A stretch of DNA of 64,000 bases from Saccharothrix tamanrassetensis (GTDB lineage Bacteria; Actinomycetota; Actinomycetes; Mycobacteriales; Pseudonocardiaceae), in assembly GCF_014203665.1 (NCBI RefSeq), contig NZ_JACHJN010000007.1, positions 312,059-376,058 of the forward strand. Reading direction: 5' to 3'. Made by a program: the position numbers and the translations under genes. Below, one piece after another: positions 16,066 to 24,980 of this stretch (the first letter of the stretch is position 1; each line of letters opens with the position of its first letter). A model generated the notes under the pieces. That model had not been told where the DNA came from and made no database searches. It was given only the letters and a program-made list of their open reading frames with translations.

Positions 16066-17595
16066 CTAGCGGATCCCCTTGCACGCGTTGACGAGCGCTT
16101 CGCCGTCGGTGGCGATCTTGTCGCTCATGGCGAGGAACCCCTCACCGTCGCCCGTCAGGCCGTGGCCGAGCGCGGTGGTGAGGTCGGTCGCCAGCGTCTC
16201 CAGGGCCGAACGCACCTCGGGGTTGGTGGCGGCCCTGGTGGCGGCGGCGAGGGCGGTCGCCAGGTGCTGCACACCCGCCACGCCGGCGGTCCAGTCCGCG
16301 TTGTCCGGCAGCTCGTTGAACGCGGTGATGCCCTCGATGGCCTCGGCACAGCCGGCGGCCAACGTGTCCGGCTGCGGCCGGGTCGGTGCTTCGGTCGACG
16401 TCGACGTGGCCGGGGAGGCGGTGGAGGTCGGCTCGGAGAAGAACCCGGTCGCCGCGTCCAGGACCTTCCGAGGTCCGATGACGACGGCCACCAGCGCGGC
16501 GAGGAGGATCGCGACCCCCGCGACCATCGCGCCGCCCGACCCGCCGCGTCGGGTGTTCCGGACCGGTGGCGTCCGGGACGGGTGGCTGGGCCGGATCCTG
16601 GTCGTGGCGGTGCGATCGGACGTGGCGGTGCGATCGACCGCGGTGGGGTGGTCGATCGCGGTGGCGTGGCCGATTGCGGTGGGGCGGTTGACTGCGGTCG
16701 GGCGGTAGGCGGACGGGTGGTAGGCGTCCAGGGACGCGGCGAGCGGCTCCGGCAGCCACCGACCCGGCAGCGAGGGCCCGTGGGCCTGCTCCGCGACGTG
16801 CGCCAGGACCTCGGTCAACGACGGACGGTCGCCGGGTTCCTTGGCCAGGCAACGGATCGCGATGCCCCGGATCTCCTCGGGGCAGTCGTCGACGTCCGGC
16901 GGTTCGCCGAGGATCCGGAAGAACATGGCTTCCCGGTTGCCCTCGCCGAACGCCGGGCGACCCACCGCCGCGTAGACCGCCAGGTGGCCGAGCGCGAACA
17001 CGTCCACGGCGGGCGTGACCGGACGTCCCCGCACCTGCTCCGGCGCCATGAACGCGGGCGTGCCCACGCTGGTCCCGGTCCGGGTCAGCGACGTGGCCGC
17101 CGCGGCGTGGGCGATGCCGAAGTCGATGACGCGCGGCCCGTCCTCGGCGAGCAGCACGTTGGCCGGGGTCAGGTCGCGGTGCACGATGCCGCAGGCGTGC
17201 ACCGCCGCCAGCCCTTCGGCGACGCCTGCCACCAGCCGGAGGACCGTGGCCGGCGGGAGCGGGCCGTGCTCGGACACGGCCTGCCGCAACGACGGTCCGG
17301 GCACGTAGGCGGTGGCCAGCCAAGGGAGCGCGGCACCGGGGTCGGCGTCCACCACCGGCACGGTGCACATGCCCTGCACTCGCCGGGCCGCGGCCACTTC
17401 CTGCTCGAAGCGCCGCCGGAACTCCTCGTCCTCGGCGTGCTCGGACCGGACGACTTTGACCGCCAAGGCCCGGCCACCGGGGCTGAACGCGAGGTAGACC
17501 CGCCCCATCCCGCCCACACCCAGCCGCGCCCGCAGGACGTACCCGCCGACCTCACCCGGGTCGTCGGCGGTGAGCGGGGCGAATCTGCCGGACAT
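16066..17595 (-). CDS. Membrane-anchored Ser/Thr protein kinase
   Basis: A Hanks-type kinase of 509 residues. The glycine loop LGVGGMGRVY (25-34), Lys47, the catalytic loop HRDLTPAN (Asp141) and DFG (Asp158) are all present, so it should be active. Thr143 replaces the usual Lys of HRDLKPxN, a change frequent in actinobacterial kinases. After a proline- and arginine-rich linker, one transmembrane helix (about 350-372) leads to an extracytoplasmic domain of about 130 residues with a single Cys pair and no PASTA repeats. It may sense an external signal. Confidence 0.93.
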   Translation of the reverse strand: MSGRFAPLTADDPGEVGGYVLRARLGVGGMGRVYLAFSPGGRALAVKVVRSEHAEDEEFRRRFEQEVAAARRVQGMCTVPVVDADPGAALPWLATAYVPGPSLRQAVSEHGPLPPATVLRLVAGVAEGLAAVHACGIVHRDLTPANVLLAEDGPRVIDFGIAHAAAATSLTRTGTSVGTPAFMAPEQVRGRPVTPAVDVFALGHLAVYAAVGRPAFGEGNREAMFFRILGEPPDVDDCPEEIRGIAIRCLAKEPGDRPSLTEVLAHVAEQAHGPSLPGRWLPEPLAASLDAYHPSAYRPTAVNRPTAIGHATAIDHPTAVDRTATSDRTATTRIRPSHPSRTPPVRNTRRGGSGGAMVAGVAILLAALVAVVIGPRKVLDAATGFFSEPTSTASPATSTSTEAPTRPQPDTLAAGCAEAIEGITAFNELPDNADWTAGVAGVQHLATALAAATRAATNPEVRSALETLATDLTTALGHGLTGDGEGFLAMSDKIATDGEALVNACKGIR

Positions 17596-17725
17596 CCCAC
17601 TCCCCCGTGGTCACCGGACCTGAACGGTCGACTGCCCGCGGATTCTACGGCGTGACGACCCCGCCCCGTGGCTCCGCGACCGAACCCGTCCGACGCATCG
17701 CAGTCGGCGGTCCGGCCGGGACGGC

Positions 17726-19006
17726 TCAGCCCCGCTCGTGCTCGGGCCGGGCCGTTCTCGCCCGCCGCTTGCGCCAGTACACCGCCAGGGTCAGCGCCAG
17801 ACCGGTGAAGGTCACGGCCGTGATGGGGCCGCCCACGGTGCCGAACGCGGTCGCGTCGGGATCACGGAGGTCCTGCGACCCCGCCGCGTCGGGCGGTGCG
17901 GCACCGAGGGGCTGCCCGACGGACGTGCCGGTGGGTGTCGGGTCGGACGACACGGCCTTCGCCCGGGGTGCGCCGTCCACCAGGTGTCCGACCGGCTGTC
18001 CCGAGGGCAACGCGAAGCCGTAGTCCAGCAGGAGCGCGGCTTGCGCCGACAGCCGGATGGGCTGCTGCGAGCCGCGCAGGAGCACCACGGCGAGCCGCCG
18101 CCCGCCGCGTTGCGCCGCCCCGACGAAGGTGTGCTGGGCGTCGTCGGTGAAGCCGGTCTTGCCGCCGAGCGTGCCCTCGTAGTCGGTGAGGAGCCTGTTG
18201 TCGTTGGCCAGCGCCACGGTGCCGTTCCCGTCGGCGGCCGGGAAGTCCACCGTCCGCGTGGCCACGGCCCGCGCGATCCGCGGGTGCTTCAGCGCGGCGC
18301 GGAGGATCAGCGCCATGTCGTAGGGCGAGGTGCTCATGCCGGGCGCGTCCAGCCCGGACGGCGACGCCGCGCGGGTGTCCAGCGCGCCGGAGTCGGCGGC
18401 CAGCGCGTTCATCTTGGCCAGCGCGGCGGGCACACCGCCGAGCTTCCGGGCCAGCGCGTGGGCGACGTCGTTGCCGGAGACCATCATCAACACCTCGAGC
18501 AGTTGCTCGACGGTGTACTCGCCGCCTTCGCGCAAGCCGACGCACGTGCACTCCTGCGCGATGTCCTCCGCGGTCGCCACGACGGTCGCGTTCGGGGGCC
18601 ACTCCTTCACCACGGCCATCGCCAGCAGCAGCTTGATCACCGACGCCGGGCGCTGCCGGCCGTGCGGGTCGTGCCCCGCCAGCACCGCGCCCGAGTCCAG
18701 GTCGGCCAGCAGCCAACCGGCCGCCGTGATGTCGTCCGGGAGTCTCGGCGCGTCGGCGGGCAGCACCGGGCCGCACTCGCCGAGCCGGTCGCCGCCGACC
18801 GGCTTCTCGGGCACTGGCAGCGGAGGGGGCGGCGTGGCTCCCGGGGGGACCTGTTCGGACGTGTCGACCGGCGGGGGTGGTGACACCCGGTTGTCACACG
18901 GTGCGGGCTGCGCTTGTGCCGTGGAGGCACCGAGCACGGCGGCGACCGCCAGCGTGCAGGAGGCGAGCACCAGGGCGATAGGCCGTCGGACCGCGGAAAG
19001 GCGCAC
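17726..19006 (-). CDS. D-alanyl-D-alanine carboxypeptidase (penicillin-binding protein, S11)
   Basis: Trims the terminal D-Ala from peptidoglycan stem peptides outside the membrane. After a signal peptide and a proline-rich linker come the three active-site motifs: SVIK (SxxK), SGN (SxN, in MMVSGNDVAHAL) and KTG (GGKTGFT). Near the C-terminus, after a Pro/Thr-rich spacer, a membrane helix (ITAVTFTGLALTLAVYW) and a basic tail anchor the protein, as in actinomycete DacA/DacB. 426 residues from the GTG at 19006. The start is chosen just before the basic n-region of the signal peptide. Confidence 0.93.
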   Translation of the reverse strand: MRLSAVRRPIALVLASCTLAVAAVLGASTAQAQPAPCDNRVSPPPPVDTSEQVPPGATPPPPLPVPEKPVGGDRLGECGPVLPADAPRLPDDITAAGWLLADLDSGAVLAGHDPHGRQRPASVIKLLLAMAVVKEWPPNATVVATAEDIAQECTCVGLREGGEYTVEQLLEVLMMVSGNDVAHALARKLGGVPAALAKMNALAADSGALDTRAASPSGLDAPGMSTSPYDMALILRAALKHPRIARAVATRTVDFPAADGNGTVALANDNRLLTDYEGTLGGKTGFTDDAQHTFVGAAQRGGRRLAVVLLRGSQQPIRLSAQAALLLDYGFALPSGQPVGHLVDGAPRAKAVSSDPTPTGTSVGQPLGAAPPDAAGSQDLRDPDATAFGTVGGPITAVTFTGLALTLAVYWRKRRARTARPEHERG

Positions 19007-19140
19007 TCGGCACAGGCTATCGGCACCGCCCGGACGGCCGGAGGGGGACGGTCGCATCGCCGCGACACCCCTCGGAACGGCCACTCTCCGTAGCCGAAAT
19101 CCGTCCGGCACCGACCCGGCGACCGGTCGGCGACGTCCGA

Positions 19141-22100
19141 TCACCGGCTTCCGGCCGGCGGGGCCGGGTCGACGGGGTCGGCTTCGGTGGACCCGGCTCC
19201 GGCGGGGTCGGGCTCGGTGGACCCGGCTTCGGCGGGGTCGGGCTCGGTGGACCCGGGTTCGGCGGTGGCGGACTCGGCTTCGACGGGATCGGGCTCGACG
19301 GGATCGGGGCGGGCGGGATCGGGGCGGCCGGGATCGGGGCGGCCGGGATCGGGGCGGGCGGGATCGGGGCGGGCGGGATCGAGTTCGGCGGGGGTGGGTT
19401 CGCGCGGTCCGGTCAGCGAGGTGCGGGGTTCGATCAGCGGGGTCAGCACCAGGCCGAGCAGGTTCGCGGCGGTGGCGCTGGACAGGGCGATGCCCCAGCC
19501 GACCGGCCCCAGCGGCGTGCAGCCGAAGAAGTGGCTGACGCCGGGGGTCTGGATCACCGCCCCGAGCGCGGCCGCCGATCCGATGCCCGCCGCCAGCACG
19601 GACCGGTCCATCCCGCCGGTGATCAGGGTCTGCCCGAGCTGGGTGCCGACCAGGGCGGCCAGCGCCACCGTGCCCGCCCGCCGGGACCGGCCGGTGAGCC
19701 GCGCCGCGGTCCACGCGGCGGTCGCGCCCAGGGTGGTGGTGATCGCGCGGGCGGTGATGTCCTTGGTCAGGGCCGTGCCCAGGGACGAGCTGGGACCTTC
19801 CCGCAGCAGGTCGGGCACGGACTCGCGGTCCGGCCTGCTCAGCGCGATCGCCATGGCGGGCGCCAGGTCCGTCAGCAGGTTCACCAGGAGCAGCTGCCGG
19901 GCGGTCAGCGGCGACCGGCCGGTGACGGCCGAGCCGAGCACGCTGAACGCGATCTCGCCGAAGTTCCCGCCCAGCAGGATCGCCAGCGCCTCCCGCACCG
20001 ACGCCCACATCGCCCGGCCCTCCACCAGCGCGGAGACGATCGTCTCCAGCCGGTCGTCGGTGACCACCAGGTCGGCGGCGGCGCGGGCCGCCGGGGTGCC
20101 GCGCCTGCCGAGCGCGATGCCGACGTCGGCCAGCCGGATGGCGGGCGCGTCGTTCGCGCCGTCGCCGGTCATCGCGACCACCCGGCCCAGCCGCTGGTAG
20201 CCCTCGATGATCCGGACCTTCTGCGCCGGGGTGCAGCGGGCGATCACGTCGACGGTCGGCAGCAGCGCGTCCAGCCCGGCGTCGTCCAGCGCCTCGACCT
20301 GCGCGCCGCTGACCACCGTGACCTCGCCGGGCCGGGTGCCGTTGACCTCGGCGGCGATCGCCTCGCCGGTGGCCGGGTGGTCGCCGGTGATCATGACGAT
20401 CCGCACGCCCGCCTCGCGCAGCTTGGCCGCGGCGGGCGGCGCGCCGTCCCGGACCGGGTCCGACAGCGCGACGAACCCGAGCAGGGTCAGGCCCCGCACG
20501 TCGTCGGCGGCCACCGTGTCGCCCTCGAAGCCGGCGCGTTCGGCGACGGCGAGCACGCGGTGCCCCCGGCCCGCCAGCCCGCGCACCCGGTCCTCCAGGC
20601 GCTTGCGGCTCCGCTCGTCCAGCTCGCAGCGCGGCAGGACCACCTCCGGCGCGCCCTTCACGCTCAGCAGCAGCCGCTTCCCCAGCCGGCCGAGGGTGGC
20701 GTGGTAGCCGCGGGACGGCTCGAACGGCAGCGACTCGACCGGTGTCCAACCGCGCGCCCCGGTGGTCGGGCGGACCCGGACCCGCCGGGCACCTTCCAGC
20801 ACCGCCCGGTCCGTCTGGTGGACCAGGTCGCACGGCTCGTCGGCCTCCGGTGTCGCCCGGACGGCGGCGGCCAGCACCGCGCGCAGCGGATCGTCCAGCG
20901 AGCCCGGTGCCGCGCCGCGCCGGCCGTCGTCGACCCGGCTGACGGTCAGCCGTCCCTCGGTGAGGGTGCCGGTCTTGTCGAAGCACAGCACGTCGACCCG
21001 GCCCAACGCCTCGATCGTGCGGGGGTTGCGGACCAGCGCGCCGTGCTCGGCCAGTCGCCGGGCCGCGGCCAGCTGCGCGGCGTTGACCAGGAACGGCAAC
21101 CCCTCGGGCACGGACGCCACGGCGAGGTTCACGGCCGCGCCCATGCTCTGCCGCAGCGGCACGCCGCGCAGCAGCCCCGCCCCGGTGACCGCGACCGCCG
21201 AACCCAGCGCGACCGGCAGCGTCACGCGGGTCAGCTCGGCCAGCCGGGTCTCCACGCCCGTGGTCGGCGTGCTGCGCCGCGCCGCCGCCATGGCCCGCCC
21301 CACCTCGGTGGCGTCGCCGGTGGCGACCACCACGGCCAACGCCTCCCCCACCGCGATGGTGGTGCCCTCGTAGAGCATCGACGACCGGTCGGCGGTCTCG
21401 GCGGCCACCACCGGGGCCGGGTCCTTGGGCACCGGCAGGGACTCGCCGGTGACCGAGGACTCGTCGGCTTCCAGCCCGTCGCCGGTCAGCAGCCGGCAGT
21501 CGGCCGGCACCACGTCGCCCGCGGCCAGCCGCACCACGTCGCCGGGCACCAGCTCGTCCGCGTTCACCTCGCGGTCGGTCCCGTCGCGCAGCACGGTGGC
21601 GCGGACCGCCGACCGGGCGAGCAGACCGGCCAGCGCGCGGTCGGTGAACACCTGCTGCACGCTCCCGATCAGCGCGGACACCCCGACGATGCCGGCGACC
21701 AGCGCCGCGTCGACCGGGGAGCCCACCGCTGCCGAGACCGCCGCCCCGCCCGCGAGCACCGGCGTCAGCGGGTTCGCCAGTTCGGCCAGGAAGGCGCTGC
21801 CCAGGCTGGGGCCCACCGCCTGCCGCCGCTCACCGCGCTGCCGGCGGCGCGCCTCACCGTCGTCCAGGCCGTCCCGGCTGGAACCCAGCTGTTCCAGCAC
21901 GGTGTCGACGGGCATGAGGTGCCACGGCTGCGCGGCGTGCCGCGCGACCGGTGCGGTGCTGCCGCGCCCCAGCCTGCCCGCCCGCCAGACACCGTTCACG
22001 AACCCGATGGCCGAAGCTCCGTTGACGGCCCGCGACGCGCCCTCGGCGGGCCGGCCGTTCCGCGTGCTCAACGTGCTCACCGCACCGATGCCGCTGGCGG

Positions 22101-23811
22101 CCTGCGCGAGCATGATCCCGTCCCGGTTCACCCGCCGCGCCGCCGACACCGCCTCCACCAGCAGCGCGACCGCCGCCAGGTCGTCGCCCACGATGAGGTG
22201 CGCGCCCCACGGCGGCGGACCACCGTCCCGGTGCACCCCGACGCCGCAGTCCGCCGAACCCAGCGCCCGCCGGTTGTCCGACACCACCATCACCACGTGC
22301 CCGTCGGCCTGGAACCCGCGCACCGCGCCCACCAGACCGCTGCCGGCCGGTACCACCTCGTCGGCGAACCGGTACCGCTCGCCGGAGCCGGCGACGACCA
22401 CTCGCAGGCCCGCGTCGCGCGCGGCTACTACAACCGCGTCCACACCCGGTGTGGTCTCGACGTCGACGGCCAGCACGGCCTGCAACCGGCTGCCCTTGGC
22501 GAGCCCGAGCACGGCCGACGCGCCCCGACCGATCAGCCGGCGCTGCTCCCGGACGCCCGTGCGGCCCCGCACCCCGAGCCGGTCCACCGGGCCGATCGCC
22601 CAGTCCCCGTCCCGCCGCACGGCCCCCGCGTCGCGCGGGTCGAACAGCGCGAACGCCCGCTCGGCCGGCTCGGTGGTGTCGGTGTCCGGCAGCGGCACGA
22701 GGTCGCCGAGCACCGACCGGCCGGAGCCGAGCGCGGACTCGTCCAGCACCAGCACGTCCACCGCGTCCAGCCGGCGCAGCACGGACCGTTCCATCACCAG
22801 CGTCCCGCGCCGGGCCAGCACCCGCCCCAACTGCGCGGCGAACGCCGACCGGGACACCGACGGCGCTTTGGGCAGACTGGCGACGCCCAGCGCCACGGCC
22901 CGGCGCGGGCCGGTGAACGGCACCGCGGCGAGCCCGGCGACCGCCCCGGCGGCCAGCGCGCGCCGGGCGTACCGCTCGACCGGGCCTTCGGGGAACGGCC
23001 GCGGCCGTTCGACGACGATCGGGTCCGCCGCGGCGTCGTCCGGTCCGCTGATCAACCCGGATTCCGCGGCGCACCAGGTCTGCTCGTGCGCCTTGACCTC
23101 ACGCCACTGCTGCACGCGCTGGGCGATGTCGAGCAGGGTTCCCTCGCTGTGGGACGCCAGCCCGTGCACGAGGGCGCCGAGCACGGAGGTGGCGGAGTCG
23201 GCCCGTTCCCGGCCCTGCAACCGGCCGGCGGCCAACTCCCGCAGCCGGGGGTGCAGGTCGATGGCGGCAGTGAGGGCGGCCAGCTCACCGGGCAGCGGTG
23301 CCCAAGGCGCGATCTTCGTGATGGCGGCCAGCACCAGTCCCGCGGCGTCGGCGGCGAGCGTGGTCATCAGCCGCGTGCCCTTGAGCCCGTCCGCGGGGTG
23401 GTGCAGTTCGTCCTCGACCAGGCGTTCGTCCTCGGTGGCGGGCTCGTCCTCGGCCCGGCGCACCAGGTCCACCAGTTCGGCGGTCGGCGGCGCGGGGTCC
23501 GCGACGGCGACGATCACCCGTGACGAGGGCGCGTTCACCCGCGCCCAGAGCACGCCGGGGTGTTCTTGGAGCGCGCGTTCCACCCGGTCGGTGACCTGCC
23601 TGCCCTGCGGCCCGCGCAGGCCGTGCGCCTCTATGTGCAGCCGCCCCGGACAGGACCACACGTTCCGGCGGTCGCGGCGCAGCAGGGCGTCGACGAGGCC
23701 GGTGCGTTCGAGCGGGGCGAGCGCAAGGCCGGCCAGTCCTTTCGCGATACCGCCAACGGTGCGCACAGGATCGATGCCCAGGAGTTCCACCGTGCGTGGT
23801 TTCCCGGGCAC
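19141..23811 (-). CDS. Very large cation-transporting P-type ATPase (CtpI-like)
   Basis: Membrane pump of about 1,556 residues. The C-terminal half has every catalytic motif of a P-type ATPase: TGESLPVPKD, phosphorylation motif DKTGTLTEG (Asp about 945), and TGDGANDAPAIRLADVGIALG, followed by transmembrane helices. The N-terminal half looks like a degenerate second copy: VLVLDESALGSG stands where DKTGT would be and VVSDNRRALGSADCGVGV where GDGxND would be. Mycobacterial CtpI has a comparable length. The ion is unknown. The C-terminus ends in a Pro/Asp-rich repeat tail. The start is uncertain: GTG codons at 23811, 23859 and 23931 are all possible and none has a good ribosome binding site; codon bias upstream of 23811 is poor. 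Confidence 0.88.
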   Translation of the reverse strand: MPGKPRTVELLGIDPVRTVGGIAKGLAGLALAPLERTGLVDALLRRDRRNVWSCPGRLHIEAHGLRGPQGRQVTDRVERALQEHPGVLWARVNAPSSRVIVAVADPAPPTAELVDLVRRAEDEPATEDERLVEDELHHPADGLKGTRLMTTLAADAAGLVLAAITKIAPWAPLPGELAALTAAIDLHPRLRELAAGRLQGRERADSATSVLGALVHGLASHSEGTLLDIAQRVQQWREVKAHEQTWCAAESGLISGPDDAAADPIVVERPRPFPEGPVERYARRALAAGAVAGLAAVPFTGPRRAVALGVASLPKAPSVSRSAFAAQLGRVLARRGTLVMERSVLRRLDAVDVLVLDESALGSGRSVLGDLVPLPDTDTTEPAERAFALFDPRDAGAVRRDGDWAIGPVDRLGVRGRTGVREQRRLIGRGASAVLGLAKGSRLQAVLAVDVETTPGVDAVVVAARDAGLRVVVAGSGERYRFADEVVPAGSGLVGAVRGFQADGHVVMVVSDNRRALGSADCGVGVHRDGGPPPWGAHLIVGDDLAAVALLVEAVSAARRVNRDGIMLAQAASGIGAVSTLSTRNGRPAEGASRAVNGASAIGFVNGVWRAGRLGRGSTAPVARHAAQPWHLMPVDTVLEQLGSSRDGLDDGEARRRQRGERRQAVGPSLGSAFLAELANPLTPVLAGGAAVSAAVGSPVDAALVAGIVGVSALIGSVQQVFTDRALAGLLARSAVRATVLRDGTDREVNADELVPGDVVRLAAGDVVPADCRLLTGDGLEADESSVTGESLPVPKDPAPVVAAETADRSSMLYEGTTIAVGEALAVVVATGDATEVGRAMAAARRSTPTTGVETRLAELTRVTLPVALGSAVAVTGAGLLRGVPLRQSMGAAVNLAVASVPEGLPFLVNAAQLAAARRLAEHGALVRNPRTIEALGRVDVLCFDKTGTLTEGRLTVSRVDDGRRGAAPGSLDDPLRAVLAAAVRATPEADEPCDLVHQTDRAVLEGARRVRVRPTTGARGWTPVESLPFEPSRGYHATLGRLGKRLLLSVKGAPEVVLPRCELDERSRKRLEDRVRGLAGRGHRVLAVAERAGFEGDTVAADDVRGLTLLGFVALSDPVRDGAPPAAAKLREAGVRIVMITGDHPATGEAIAAEVNGTRPGEVTVVSGAQVEALDDAGLDALLPTVDVIARCTPAQKVRIIEGYQRLGRVVAMTGDGANDAPAIRLADVGIALGRRGTPAARAAADLVVTDDRLETIVSALVEGRAMWASVREALAILLGGNFGEIAFSVLGSAVTGRSPLTARQLLLVNLLTDLAPAMAIALSRPDRESVPDLLREGPSSSLGTALTKDITARAITTTLGATAAWTAARLTGRSRRAGTVALAALVGTQLGQTLITGGMDRSVLAAGIGSAAALGAVIQTPGVSHFFGCTPLGPVGWGIALSSATAANLLGLVLTPLIEPRTSLTGPREPTPAELDPARPDPARPDPGRPDPGRPDPARPDPVEPDPVEAESATAEPGSTEPDPAEAGSTEPDPAGAGSTEADPVDPAPPAGSR
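19185..19385. repeat. Short tandem repeats encoding the ATPase C-terminal tail
   Basis: Two repeat types follow each other. About 19185-19262 has near-identical 33-base units encoding GSTEPDPAEA-like text. About 19295-19383 has 15-base units (ggatcggggcgggcg and variants) encoding DPARP or DPGRP. Together they form a low-complexity, acidic and proline-rich tail of the P-type ATPase. Copy number probably varies between strains. Confidence 0.8.
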
Positions 23812-23908
23812 GTATGCGCTAAAGCCACCCGTTCGAGCTACACCATGGATGCCGTACACCCGACCGTGACGGCGTGGCGCAGCGGGTGCGTCGAGCGGGC
23901 TGACGTCC

Positions 23909-24124
23909 TCAGGAGGCCCGGAGCAGAGCACGCATCCGCTCGTACTCGTCCAGCGGTATCTCGCCGGTCGCCAGGCGCCGGTCCAAGGCGCTCATCGCCG
24001 CGCCGACCGGCCTGCGCAACGACAACACGGCCACCAGCACGGCGGTGCCGACCACCAGGAGTCCGACCAGACCCATGAGCACCACCCAGTCGACCTCCAC
24101 CAAGACGTGGTACCAGAGCATCAT
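23909..24124 (-). CDS. Small membrane protein with SHOCT-like C-terminus, 71 aa
   Basis: One transmembrane helix (VDWVVLMGLVGLLVVGTAVLVAVL, spread over residues 11-35) is followed by a short C-terminal segment LDRRLATGEIPLDEYERMRALL, the SHOCT motif found at the ends of many bacterial membrane proteins. ATG at 24124 with GAGGAC upstream. It lies just upstream of the P-type ATPase on the same strand and may be cotranscribed with it. Confidence 0.75.
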   Translation of the reverse strand: MMLWYHVLVEVDWVVLMGLVGLLVVGTAVLVAVLSLRRPVGAAMSALDRRLATGEIPLDEYERMRALLRAS

Positions 24125-24327
24125 CGCGTCCTCTCGTCGAGTTCCCGAGTCACCCCAGTAGGCCATTCGGAGCAACGCCGTCGCTGCGGCCGAAGGGCCT
24201 GACCCGACCAGGGACCAACGGCCTGCGGGGTCCTCGCCGGCGACGGTTCGGCGCACCCCGAGCGGACCGCACCGGCCAGGGCGGGTATAGACGATTTCAA
24301 TATCAGCACCGGAGTTCGCCGTGTTAG

Positions 24328-24352
24328 CGTCACGAAACAATTCTTCGTGACG
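24328..24352. promoter_or_regulatory. 9-bp inverted repeat just upstream of the isochorismatase-like gene
   Basis: CGTCACGAA (24328-24336) and TTCGTGACG (24344-24352) are perfect inverted repeats with a 7-base spacer, ending 16 bases before the ATG at 24369. The site is a candidate operator, possibly for the LysR-type regulator encoded at the end of the same operon, or a hairpin covering the ribosome binding site. Confidence 0.5.
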
Positions 24353-24368
24353 GCCGTGAAGGACCGAT

Positions 24369-24980
24369 ATGACGACCCCTCCCTGGATTGTCGATCCGGA
24401 GACCTGCGCCCTCCTCGTCATCGACATGCAGAATGATTTCGTGCGCGAGGGTTTCCCGATGGCGGTTCCGATGGCGCGCGAGCGGGTGCCGGTCATGCGG
24501 AACGTCATCGACACGTGCCGGGGCGCGGGAGTCCCCGTGATCTACACGCAGCACATCCTCTACGACACCTTCGACGTGTCGCCGCTGGAGACCGCGTACA
24601 TCCCCCGGCTGCGCGAGGCGGGTATGCGCGACGGCAGCCACGGTGCGGAAATCATCGACGAACTCGCGCCGGAGCCGGGTGAGATGGTCATCCGGAAACA
24701 CCGGTACGACGCCTTCCACAACACCCCGCTGCACAGCGTGCTGAACACGATCCGGGGACTGCGGCGGGTCGACACGGTGATCATCATCGGCACCTTGACC
24801 GAGGCGTGCTGCGAGTCGACGGCCCGCAGCGCGTACATGCACGACTACCGCGTCGCCTTCATCGGGGACGCGACCGGCGCCCTTTCCGATTCCGCGCAGG
24901 AGGCGACGCTCCGCTCCATCCGGGGATTCTTCGGCCGGGTGCTGCCCGCGTCCGCGCTCACCGAGGAGCTGGGCGGATGA
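24369..24980 (+). CDS. Isochorismatase-like cysteine hydrolase
   Basis: A 203-residue hydrolase of the isochorismatase superfamily, which includes N-carbamoyl amidases and nicotinamidases. The triad is visible: Asp19 (LVIDMQNDF), Lys110 (VIRKHRYDAF) and Cys147 (TLTEACCESTAR). Members of this type usually cleave C-N bonds of amides or ureides. The gene overlaps the following MFS gene by 4 bases (ATGA), so they are translationally coupled. With the amidase at the far end of the cluster this suggests use of an amide- or ureide-containing compound as nitrogen source. Not a siderophore-type isochorismatase, since no carrier domain or siderophore genes are present. Confidence 0.9.
   Translation: MTTPPWIVDPETCALLVIDMQNDFVREGFPMAVPMARERVPVMRNVIDTCRGAGVPVIYTQHILYDTFDVSPLETAYIPRLREAGMRDGSHGAEIIDELAPEPGEMVIRKHRYDAFHNTPLHSVLNTIRGLRRVDTVIIIGTLTEACCESTARSAYMHDYRVAFIGDATGALSDSAQEATLRSIRGFFGRVLPASALTEELGG

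Noticed and set aside
19187-23869. Several long plus-strand frames opposite the P-type ATPase
   Set aside because: High GC opens long antisense frames; their text is Arg/Pro/Ala-rich without motifs, while the minus strand carries all ATPase motifs.
24369-24980. Siderophore isochorismatase (EntB/DhbB type)
   Set aside because: No aryl-carrier domain and no siderophore genes nearby; the context is amidase and transporter.
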